A stretch of 64,000 nucleotides of DNA from positions 7,091,811-7,155,810 of the forward strand of contig OY282605.1 of NCBI GenBank assembly GCA_958298945.1, read 5' to 3'. The stretch is from Atherix ibis. Its lineage: Eukaryota; Arthropoda; Insecta; Diptera; Athericidae. The position numbers and the translations under genes were made by a program. Positions 55,231 to 64,000 of the stretch are shown piece by piece. Below the pieces are notes generated by a model that ran no database searches, was not told the DNA's origin, and saw only the letters and a list, made by a program, of their open reading frames with translations. Position 1 is the first letter of the stretch; every line of letters starts with the position of its first letter.

Positions 55231-56500
55231 AGTCATCTGTTGGGAAAAAACGAAATTGCTTTCCGAACAACCGTATTTTATGCCTCATTTTTTGCTCGTG
55301 AAGAAATTTAACGCTTCTTTGCAGTTCGAGTCAAACCACTCGGCTCAAATCTAAGCAAATTCATTTAATGCTCTTGGCCTGCAATGACTTCAACATTTAA
55401 TGACCGTGTCCTCGCGCGAAAGGATACTCTATTTTGATATCAAATTTAATGGTGTCAAATTGGAATTTTTTTCATTTTTAAATTTCCTCTTATCGATTTT
55501 GCGATTGGGTGTGATTTGAATTTGTCAGTCGTTGACAACAAAGGTGGCAATTAAGCTTGATTTGACTTGTGTAAGTCGATATTAAATGATACTCAACTTC
55601 TTCCATGTCCTATATCATATAATACTCGTAATTAAGATCTTCAAAAAATTGAATTTCATTATTCGTATAATAAAATTAAATATCTGAGAATCTTTAAGAC
55701 CTAATAGTTCTGCCAATTTCTTCCTGTCTGGTTTGCTGATATACTATATTTCTGCAAAAGTGAAAACGTTTCTCTAGTCCTTATTCTTTTCGAGTCTGGA
55801 AAAATCAACATAAATTTAAAGTTTGATCAGGACACATTATATAATTTCCGCATTATAGATTATTTTTAACCAGAAAATACAGCACGTCTCATCATTCTAC
55901 GTTTGGGCTACCCTCTCGATGAATTTGCCAACGAAAATCCTTGCCCTGATGGTAATGGGAATACCTGTGGTGCTCCAACTGAAAATTTTAATGCACATTA
56001 ATTCTCTACGATTTCAAAAATATAGATTTGGGGGTTTGTATTTAACTCATTATTGTACCTGCTATGTACGGATTTTGACAGTGTGCCCCATGATGTAAAA
56101 ATGGCGTCGGTCAACTTGGCATCGGTTTTGCTATGACCTGCTTTTCTCGAGCCGGCAGTCTCTCATCAACCAAGTTCAGGGTGTAGTCCATTTGACTGAT
56201 TATCACTGTCACTAATTGTACTAGCAGGCGACGATGATCTGGCATGTGGCTGACAACTATTACCTTTCGTAAGGAAAATCATTACGTTATATAACTGTAA
56301 TAATAACTATAATAATAACTGCACAGTTTTTCAAGTATAAAAATATTATTTTTATATACAAAATCTGCTCTTCGTACTATTAAATATATATTATAACAAT
56401 AACAACAAAATTTAAATAAAATTCATCCTCTATAAAAAAGCCATTCATTATATTTGGTAGCTCCTGTGCTGGATGCATCCAAGAGAAAAAAACCGATATG
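55231..56500. other. No gene supported
   Basis: Some moderately GC-rich stretches (55290-55420, 56080-56270) occur, but no frame, domain or repeat family was recognised. Confidence 0.4.
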
Positions 56501-56514
56501 GAAATAGAGATTTT

Positions 56515-58335
56515 TTTTTGGTAGTATGTTATCGGCAGCCATTTTGCTTATTGAAAAAGAAAAATTTGACAAAGATAATATTTTTTTACCTTTTAGTTTA
56601 AAACACAGCCGACCTAGTCACTCTAGGAAAGGACAGCCTCCAAGTCAGATTGTTTCCTTTAAAAACAAATGATCTTAATAAGTTGCCGGGACATTAATTC
56701 CTGATATTTTTTTTGTAGAAAAAGAGCAGCAGTCACATTTTAATATACGATTTAAAAGGTACATCAATAATCAATTTTGAAATTTTCTCCAAAGAATACC
56801 GGCATTTTTTTATTTAATAGTAAAAATTGTAGGCGGCCATTTTTGTTCATTTAGAGCTAACGCCATTTTTTCTCATTTCTAATAGGAAAAAATTCATTCG
56901 TTTAACATGAGAGAAAGGAAATTTTATTATTTTTTATGCTTAAAATCTTTTTACAATCACTAAATAGTTGTATAAGAACTTGAGAATATTTATAAAATTT
57001 ACTAGAATTTGTTTAGAGATTTTTGTATGGTAATATATTATAGGCAGCCATTTTGCTTATTGAAAAAGAAAAATTTGACAAAGATAATATTTTCTTACTT
57101 TTTTGTTTAAAACACAGCCGACCTAGTCACTCTAGGAAAGGACAGTCTCCAAGTCAGATTGTTTCCTTTAAAAACAAATGATCTTAGTAAGTTGCTGGGA
57201 CATTAATTCCTGATATTTTTTTTTTGTAGAAAAAGAGCAGCAGTCACATTTTAATATACGATCTAAAAGGTACATCAATAATTAACTTTGAAATTTTCTC
57301 CAAAGAATACCGGCATTTTTTTATTTCATAGTAATAATTGTAGGCGGCCATTTTTGTTCATTTAAAGCTAACGCCATTTTTTCTCATTTCTTATAGGAAA
57401 AACATCATTCGTTTAACGTGAAATAAAGGAAATTTTAATTATTTATTGATGCTTAAAATCTTTTTACAATCACTTAATAGTTGTATAAGAACTTGAGAAT
57501 ATTTACAAAATTTATTAGAATTTGTTTAGAGATTTTTTTTATGGTAATATATTATAGGCAGCCATTTTGCTTATTGAAAAAGAAAAATTTGACGAGGATA
57601 ATATTTTCTTACTTTTAAGTTTAAAACACAGTCAATCTAGTCACTCAAATCATAAGCAAATTACCCCAAGCAGAAGATGGAATCCTAGGAAAAGTCCGAC
57701 TGTTTCCTTTAAGAACAAATCATCTTATTAGGTTGCTGGGTCATTTGTTCCTGATTTTTTTTTTGTAGTTTAATATACGATTTAAAAGGCATACCAATAA
57801 TTATTTATGGAATTTGCTCCAAACAATACTGAATTTATTTTATTTCATAGTAAAAATCGTAGGCGGCCATTTTTATTAATTTAAACCTAGCGCAATTTTT
57901 TGTTTGTTTTGTTCTCATTTCTAATAGGAAAAACATCATTTGTTTAACGTAAGAGAAAGGAAATTTTAGTTGTTTTTTTAAGCTTAAAAGGTTTTTACAT
58001 TCACTAAATAGTTTTATAAGAACTTGAGAAAATTCATAAAATTTATTAGCAGCCATTTTGCTCATTAAAATTAAGCGCCATATTTAAAATAGAAAAATTT
58101 GAAGATAATATTTTCTTACTTTTTTTTCTTAAAACACAGTCGACCTAGTCACGCAGAACATAAGTTAACTACCCCAGAAGAGGATGGAATTCTAGGAAAG
58201 GATAGTCTCCACGTTCGTCTATTTCCCTTAAAAACAAATGATCTTAATAAGTTGCTGGGACATAGGTTCCTGATTTTTTTTGTAGAAATATACGATCTAA
58301 AAGGCAAACCAATAATTCCAAAAACTAAGTCCGAT
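56515..58335 (+). repeat. ~510-bp tandem array (3.5 units) containing exon-like segments
   Basis: Units are anchored by CAGCCATTTTGCTTATTGAA at about 56535, 57044, 57559 and 58049 (spacings near 509, 515 and 490). Each unit has a T-rich tract ending AAAACACAG followed by a coding-like stretch. In unit 4 this is PEEDGILGKDSLHVRLFPLK then TNDLNKLLGH; in units 1 and 2 LGKDSLQVRLFPLKTNDLNK with an upstream deletion; in unit 3 AEDGILGK and VRLFPLRTN. A second TTTTTTTGTAG followed by AAAAAGAGCAGCAGTCACAT lies about 60 bases on in units 1 and 2. The peptide is unidentified. Confidence 0.7.
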
Positions 58336-58365
58336 ACATGATCTCGACTACGGAAACTATAGATA

Positions 58366-59302
58366 CAAGGTCTGTTAAAAAAGTATCGCGAATTTTGTGT
58401 TCTTTCAAAAATTATTTATTTATACATGAATATCTATTTTGTCCCCTTCAAAGTAATCCCCACCAGATAATATACACTTGTATGCCCCCCTTTTTTCCAA
58501 TCCTCGAAGCACTTCAAAAAATCATTTTTTATGATCTTGTTCAGCTCCTCCTTCGATGCCGTTTTTATATCCTCAATCGTAGCGTAGAGTCGTCCTTTCA
58601 TGGGGCTCTTCAGTTTCGGTAACAAGAAAAAGTTACAGGAATCCAGATCTGGGAAATACGGTGGCTGCGGCATTATTAGTATGTTGTTTTTGGCCAAAAA
58701 TGCATACGTGAGCGGGGGCGTTATCATGGTGCAAAAGCCAATTATTGTTCTTCCACAAAACCGGGCGTTTCTGGCGGATTGCTTCGTGCAACTTGCGCAT
58801 TACTTGCAGGTAATATTCCTTATTGACTGTTCTACCCTGTGGCAAAAACTCATGATGCACCACGCCACTCCAATCGAAGAAAACTGTAAGCAAAACCTTC
58901 ACATTCGACCGAACTTAACGAGCTTTTCTCGGTCTTGGCTCGTACGGCAGCTTCCATGTAGATGATTGAGCTTTGGTTTCCGCGTCATAAGCATAAACCC
59001 ATAATTCGTCACCAGTTATGACGCTTTAGAGCAAATTTGGGTCGTGGCGGACAGAGTCTAACAGCTCCTTAGCAATATTAATGCTATGATGCTTTTGGTC
59101 GAAATTCAGCAACAAATGAAGACGAGCCAAAACACGTGCAAGCAAAGCAGCTGTCAAAAATTAACTGAACATTCAAAATGGCCGAACTTGTCGGCATTAG
59201 TGAGAGATATGAGTACCAACAGAACACCATAAAAAAATCGAAAATCGAATATACGTAATCTGCGGAAATTCAAAATTCGCGATACTTTTTGCACAGACCT
59301 CG
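58366..59302 (-). mobile_element. Mariner G, copy 2
   Basis: 937 bp between TA (58364-58365 and 59303-59304). The ends CAAGGTCTGTTAAAAAAGTA and, in reverse, CGAGGTCTGTGCAAAAAGTA are inverted repeats of about 33 bp. The minus strand carries a decayed transposase: NVKVLLTVFFDWSGVVHHEF, LPQGRTVNKEYYLQVMRKLH, WKNNNWLLHHDNAPAHV, PQPPYFPDLDSCNFFLL (third Asp changed to Asn) and KPMKGR-like tail residues up to about 58434. The N-terminal domain is largely missing. It has a normal 3' end, unlike copy 1. Confidence 0.85.
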
Positions 59303-59439
59303 TATTACTATGGGACTCGAGGAACAGACTAAAAAAAATTGTATTTTATATTTTATTATTTATTTAATTCGTTTAGTCAAGTTCTTTAACAAGTTTTATA
59401 CTCAAAGCTCCATATCATCCCCTAAATGTGTTTTTACGT

Positions 59440-60055
59440 TTGGAGTTTATGGATAATGCAGATCTATTATTTGACAGCTGTCAAACATACATGTCATCCA
59501 AGGTGCCATATGTTCAGTTTAAGGATTGCAATGTGTACATTATGGAAACTTTCTACAAAAATGGTGATTCTGCCGTAACCACATTTTGCGCTTTGAGAGG
59601 ACATTAGAGTCTTTAATGACAAGGCTCATTTCTAGCTTGGTGGATACGTCAATAAGCAAAATTGCCCAATACGTGGCTCTTAAAACTTATTAGTGATTGT
59701 GGGAAAGGTGTTATTTCTTAGAAAATTTTGACGAAGAGACCGTTACCATCCATTCTAATGATATAACCTCGTAAAAAGCGAATTTTTTCAGTCGGAATTT
59801 GAAGATTTTAATTTAAATCAAATGTGGTTTCGAAAAGATGGCTCCACAAGCATTACCGAAGCATATGTAAATGGCACCACAAATCGCATAATATGACAAA
59901 TTTTGGGTTTATTTGACGACGTTGAACTATTTCTTGTTGGGCTACACAAAAGATCATGTTTACGCAGAATATCTTCAAACTTTAGAGCATTTAAAAACCG
60001 ATATCTGCCAAGTAATGAAGTCAAAAATTATATGAAGAGGATCGAATTTAAAATT
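59440..60055 (+). pseudogene. Decayed H-family mariner
   Basis: Plus strand: TFYKNGDSAVTTFCALRG near 59550, FNDKAHF-stop-LGGYVNKQNC near 59615-59670, a MWFRKDGSTSITEAYV block (second Asp region, QDGATCHTA in relatives) near 59824-59870, and DHVYAEYLQTLEHLKTDICQ near 59955-60015. Several stops. The right edge joins an inverted downstream cassette. Confidence 0.68.
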
Positions 60056-60695
60056 TTTATGAAAATGTAAATTTGAAGTAAAATTTTCTCACCTTAAGTG
60101 AAACAATACATGTAATGATCTGGAAATTGTTGTAATTAGCAATTGACGAAAAGTAAATGTGATATGAACACTTTTCCGTTGATAAACCCATTTTCGTCTA
60201 CTATTTAGAAAATTTATATTCAAGCATGTGTTATTAAAGTATTGCAGATGCGATGTTAGGCATTTTTTGACACCGCATATGAAGCTATAGAAATATTATT
60301 ATTGTTTTTGGTTATATTTGAAGTGAACATGTTATAAAGGATAGGAGAAAAGATGGTAGCTTGAAGAACACTTGTAAAACGTTATCGAATTTGTGCCTCG
60401 GAATTTATATACTTGTTTATATTATTATATTGTTCAGACATTGCTGCTATTATGCATGGAATATAACATCATTCAAACGATCTGAAAAATAATGTTTATG
60501 GGACTTGATCCTTTTAATGGCTTTGCCGCACATTTTGAACAGCAATTCGACCATTACTAGTAAAATGTTGGTTCTCAAATACTCTAAAATGACACCTTCA
60601 GACCAAAATGCACACCAAAATGTCACTTTTCACAGATACAATGGCTTTAACACAGTAACTTTAGAGTTTTCAGAGCCCACATGAATGAGAAGGAA
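60050..60695 (-). repeat. Inverted downstream cassette plus H remnant (flank of M13 gene 4)
   Basis: Read in reverse, 60350-60050 matches 54490-54790, and 60690-60370 matches the H remnant before it (FWSEGVILEYLRT, then SDRLNDVIFHA). It mirrors the 3' side of M13 gene 3. Confidence 0.65.
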
Positions 60696-60699
60696 GGGA

Positions 60700-61430
60700 A
60701 AGAGGTGTAAAGAGCTTAAATTGTTTAATTTGACGAGACGGTTTTTATGGTTGGCTACGAGAACGGGAAAGTTTATCAGCAAATACACTTTGGAAGTGGC
60801 AAAGGCAAAAAAACTGAAATGATATCAATTTTATTCGGCAATATTTATAAATTATCAGCAAACCAAAACCTGCGATAATAATTATAATATAATCAATACA
60901 TTTTTGCTATTTTGTGTTGAATGAATTTGTACATTTTCGAAAAAAAAAGATCATTAAATTTATGGGAACAGAACAACGAAACTGGGGCTTTTGTTTTTAA
61001 CGAACAACAAAACTGGGGCTTGGTGGGATATTATTGAATTTTCCATTCGAGAGTACATCTAATTCTCATGGAATATGCAATCAATCATTTAATATATGAA
61101 TGCACAAATTTGTATGGAAAAAAAATATTAATTTTTGTTTGATCAGAAAATGGAGTGAAAATTGCTAAAAGCCATTTGCATTTTACATTGGACTAAGAAC
61201 AAATCGGTTTTGTTGATGAAACAGGAAACATTTGTGAGGTTTAAAGCCCTATTAAGTTTGTGCTTCGGAAAGAAAAGTCTTATAAAAGAGATTTTAAATA
61301 CAAATTTCAATTATATTTTTATTTTATTATATTTCTTGGACCTTACTATTATGTTTGGAGTTAGCATCAATCTGAGGGTCATCTTTTTGAGAAAATGTTT
61401 GATGAATTTTGCACACATTTCGGGTTTTAA
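60700..61430 (-). repeat. Inverted copy of the block at 36445-37095
   Basis: It is the reverse complement of the DNA next to the liprin-beta exon. It separates two H remnants (60370-60690 and 61440-61800) that are adjacent or single elsewhere. At its right edge, on the minus strand, KVIAELKPEMCAKFIKHFL is an H-type C-terminal stretch. Confidence 0.6.
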
Positions 61431-61439
61431 TTCAGCAAT

Positions 61440-61800
61440 TACTTTATGGATGTTGGTTTTCATATAAATTGACATCTTGGGATTAAAATGCGTACCAGAC
61501 AGTCACTTTTTGCGGATACAATGGCTTCTATACAGTTACTTTAGAATTTTCAGAACCCGCCATATAGGGTAATTTTGCTTACTGCCGTACCACCGATTGA
61601 GAAACAAGCTTCATCGTTGAAGAAAATTTATTAGAAAAATCAGCATTCAAAGTTTGTTGTTCCAGCACCCAATCGGCGTATCTTCTGTACATTCAATTGT
61701 CAATTAAGCGATGATAAATACTAAACTAAACAAATGCCATCTTGGATGACACATATTTGTAACCGTTGTGAAATGACAGAGCTTTTACTTTTAGCAATCG
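61440..61800 (-). pseudogene. Decayed H-family mariner, flank of M13 gene 4
   Basis: On the minus strand: CGCCGATTGGGTGCTGGAAC, an SDEACFSIGGTAVSKIT-like block near 61615-61565, and a VTVWYAF-like end near 61495. It corresponds to 5990-6340, with the intervening flank (61800-61850) matching 5935-6000. Confidence 0.62.
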
Positions 61801-61958
61801 AATTGCAAAAGCACGAATAGGAAATGCTTTAAATTGAATTAAAAATAAAACAAAGTTTATTAATTTTGAAAGTTCAGTAAAATTTTATTTTATTATCAAA
61901 TTTTCACATTAAAAAATTATAAAAAGAAGCTAAGCTCAATTACTTCCGCTTCCAGTGT

Positions 61959-64000
61959 TTACTGCCTTAAATATTCACATTTTCTTGTTGGATTCATTGC
62001 GGAGCCGAGTGGACACTGGAAGGCATCGGCGAAACTCTGGGAATTTGAAACTGACCCAATCAATCGGTACAAACTGGGTGTGTGCGGATCATTTTTAACA
62101 AGTTGTTGTAACTGTTTATAGCTTCGTTCTTCACATCGAGTCTGAGCAAACGCTATGAAAAACAATTGGTCGACAGTAAAATTCAGACCCGAATAGTGGT
62201 TCAATTCCAGATCAGCTAACTCCTCATTCTGCGCTGCCCAATTTTTATAAGCCCGATATGAAAATTCTAGACCCTCACCATCTGCAATATTTTCACTAAT
62301 TGTCTGATCGGGGTTCACATATAAATCGAGATCGGGTAGTTTGTATTTTTTGTACTGTTCGCGAAAACAGGCCGCCCTGACAGCATACGAAAGTTGAAGA
62401 TTTTCGTCAAACCAAACATTTCTGTTTCCATCGGCATCATATTGGATACCATTCACGTCAAATCCGTGCATAAACTCATGACCAATTATCCTACCAATAG
62501 ATGCAAAATTGATTAGTCTTGGGAAAAGTATGTGATAGATTGGTGGGGCTAAATAGCCTGCACTTAACAACATTCTGCCACGACAGGTTCGTTGGAAAAA
62601 TGCATTCACTACATAGGAGGGATGACGTGATTTCCACTGTTCAATTGTCTCTCTATTTTTTGCTAAACTTAATATATTTTCTATGTATTTCTCGGGGTCT
62701 ATATGAACATCTTTGTATAATTTGTCCAAGTTTTTAATAGGCACTCTGTCAATGTAGCCAATTAAAAAACGTGATACTTCCAATTTGGTTATAGCAGCTT
62801 TCTTGGATTTTTCGTCGAGCCAAGTGGTGTTCTGTAATGCTTCTTTGGCTGCTTCTCTGACGTCTAAGATCATCTCTGTTAGATCTCTTCGCATCTCATC
62901 CGACACGTAATTTTGTACAAACATCGCACTCAATACAGATCTAAATTCGTTAAACATTGTTGATCTACATTTCTCTATATGCTTCCTCTTTTTATTCCGT
63001 AATAAATTCATATTCACTGTATTCACATATCTGTCTATAATATGAAGAAATGCAAAATTCGCAAACACTTCAGGATCTGTTCTATGCATTAATTTTCCAA
63101 GATCCAAAAAATAGTCATATGCTTGTACTGAAATGAAGTAAGAGGGTTTGTTAGGAGTAACTATAGATAAATAGTTTTTCCAATTGATGCCAGTGGATTC
63201 ACTGAGCCATTCTACTTCTAATATCTCTGCATTTTCAGAATCCTCCGATAATATATCCAACAGCTGCCCATCAAACCTGGACGCCATTTCATATAATTTG
63301 TCTTGGTAAGTTTTGGTAACTCCTAACAATCTTAGCACATTGCTCATTTGGTCATTCCAAACTTCCCTTAAATTAACTAATTTTGTCACATTCAAACCAG
63401 ATATAATACTCCACTCCATTACAGTGTTAAATCCATAAAGGTTCATTTGGGCAGTAAGATTAAGCCAATCAAAATTTTCCGGTGACCAATTTTCATCGAG
63501 TGCTGGCCATGATCCGAAACTCCTCAGAAACTCCTTCAATGGTTTTACATATCCTCTCCTTTTTATCTTTTCCGTGTCCATACAAGCCGCATAGTAATTT
63601 TTTGCTTTCCGTATACTTTCAATGTCGTCATCAAGAATATTACTTTTCAACAACTCCATTATTGTGTTTTCGTGCATCCTTTTCATAAACAATTGAATAT
63701 AATTTCCACTACTCTTCCCTACGTTGTTAGTTACACCCCAATTTCCACAAGCAAAATTATAAAAATCATCACAAGGATTCACATTTCGATCGATTATCTT
63801 TTCTATAAAATGTGCTTGAATTTTACGAATTCTATCGGCATCTGTGATTTCCACTAAAGGCGTATTATTAGCATTAGCCGGAAAAACATTTTCATCACAT
63901 TCGGAAATGCAGTCGTCATTTGGAACTGCTGGTAGACCATGAACACCGTAGTGTAATATAAATAAGATTCCGTACACGATAAACGGAAGTGAATTAATTT
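61959..64000 (-). CDS. Secreted M13 (neprilysin-like) zinc metallopeptidase, copy 4 (5' end cut by window)
   Basis: The minus-strand frame runs from the window edge to TAA at 61959. By comparison with the other copies only Met1, Gly2 and the first base of Lys3 are missing, so the protein is 682 residues. INSLPFIVYGILFI starts the signal peptide in view. HEFMH is at 510-514 (first His coded CAT) and SENIADGEGLEFS follows. NAFFQRTCRGRMLLSAGYLA differs from the others next to the active site and adds a cysteine. The segment after ACGNW (GKSSGNYIQLF, TIMELLKSN) is like copy 2. LRNKKRKHIEKCRSTMFNEF is like copy 1. VQNYVSDEMRRDLTEMILDV is like copy 3. The stop is followed by a shortened 3' UTR without the stem-loop and by AATAAA-type signals near 61884. 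Confidence 0.93.
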   Translation of the reverse strand, partial: INSLPFIVYGILFILHYGVHGLPAVPNDDCISECDENVFPANANNTPLVEITDADRIRKIQAHFIEKIIDRNVNPCDDFYNFACGNWGVTNNVGKSSGNYIQLFMKRMHENTIMELLKSNILDDDIESIRKAKNYYAACMDTEKIKRRGYVKPLKEFLRSFGSWPALDENWSPENFDWLNLTAQMNLYGFNTVMEWSIISGLNVTKLVNLREVWNDQMSNVLRLLGVTKTYQDKLYEMASRFDGQLLDILSEDSENAEILEVEWLSESTGINWKNYLSIVTPNKPSYFISVQAYDYFLDLGKLMHRTDPEVFANFAFLHIIDRYVNTVNMNLLRNKKRKHIEKCRSTMFNEFRSVLSAMFVQNYVSDEMRRDLTEMILDVREAAKEALQNTTWLDEKSKKAAITKLEVSRFLIGYIDRVPIKNLDKLYKDVHIDPEKYIENILSLAKNRETIEQWKSRHPSYVVNAFFQRTCRGRMLLSAGYLAPPIYHILFPRLINFASIGRIIGHEFMHGFDVNGIQYDADGNRNVWFDENLQLSYAVRAACFREQYKKYKLPDLDLYVNPDQTISENIADGEGLEFSYRAYKNWAAQNEELADLELNHYSGLNFTVDQLFFIAFAQTRCEERSYKQLQQLVKNDPHTPSLYRLIGSVSNSQSFADAFQCPLGSAMNPTRKCEYLRQ

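Noticed and set aside
63482..63857. Plus-strand reading frames opposite M13 gene 4, and similar antisense frames over the other three genes
   Set aside because: They are shadows of the real coding strand, lack motifs of their own and vary with it.
1..64000. tRNA or rRNA genes
   Set aside because: No GGTTC(A/G)A..CC box with a matching A box, and no rRNA-like stretch was found by eye on either strand; a covariance search was not possible.

Overview
The window is AT-rich animal DNA, almost certainly from an insect and most plausibly a dipteran. The grounds are the insect-type core promoter (TCAGTT initiator), many mariner lineages, an R1-clade non-LTR retrotransposon and THAP/P-like transposons. 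A lower dipteran such as a gall midge is only a guess. No rRNA, tRNA, CRISPR array or bacterial feature was seen.

The main content is a family of four closely related, intronless genes for secreted M13 (neprilysin-like) zinc metallopeptidases: 3719-5758 (+), 26339-28387 (+), 51535-53583 (+) and 61959-64000 (-, missing only its first two codons and one base at the window edge). Each has a signal peptide, HEFMH, ENIAD and the C-terminal substrate-binding arginine region, so all look catalytically competent. The three complete promoters share a GATA pair, a TATA-like stretch and a TCAGTT initiator 53 bases before the ATG. The downstream DNA is duplicated with the genes. Genes 3 and 4 are convergent and form a large inverted duplication around a tandem array at 56.5-58.3 kb. 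An orphan copy of the downstream cassette lies at 34.4-36.5 kb.

The only single-copy host gene recognised is a probable first coding exon of liprin-beta (37317-37480, minus). Its first intron would run leftwards through M13 genes 1 and 2.

The rest is a transposon graveyard with readable nesting. At least seven Tc1/mariner lineages are present: A at 10.5 and 44.7 kb; B at 46.9 kb; C at 34.8 kb; D at 38.8, 49.3 and 55.1 kb; E at 40.3 kb; F at 41.8-44.1 kb; G at 23.4 and 58.4 kb. A DD41D-type family, H, occurs as one fairly readable copy (46.8-48.9 kb) and about a dozen decayed ones. A P-like family with 8-bp target duplications includes one copy that keeps a two-exon THAP domain (42.3-43.8 kb). 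Also present are a 5'-truncated R1-type insertion with poly(A) and target duplication (28.6-29.6 kb), a pogo/Tigger remnant (22.7 kb), RNase H remnants (8 kb) and satellites (18.1-19.7, 33.8-34.0 and 56.5-58.3 kb).

The layout suggests repeated segmental duplication and gene conversion of a secreted peptidase gene in a transposon-rich locus. No transposase here is intact. The closest is mariner B, with one stop codon in an otherwise readable frame.
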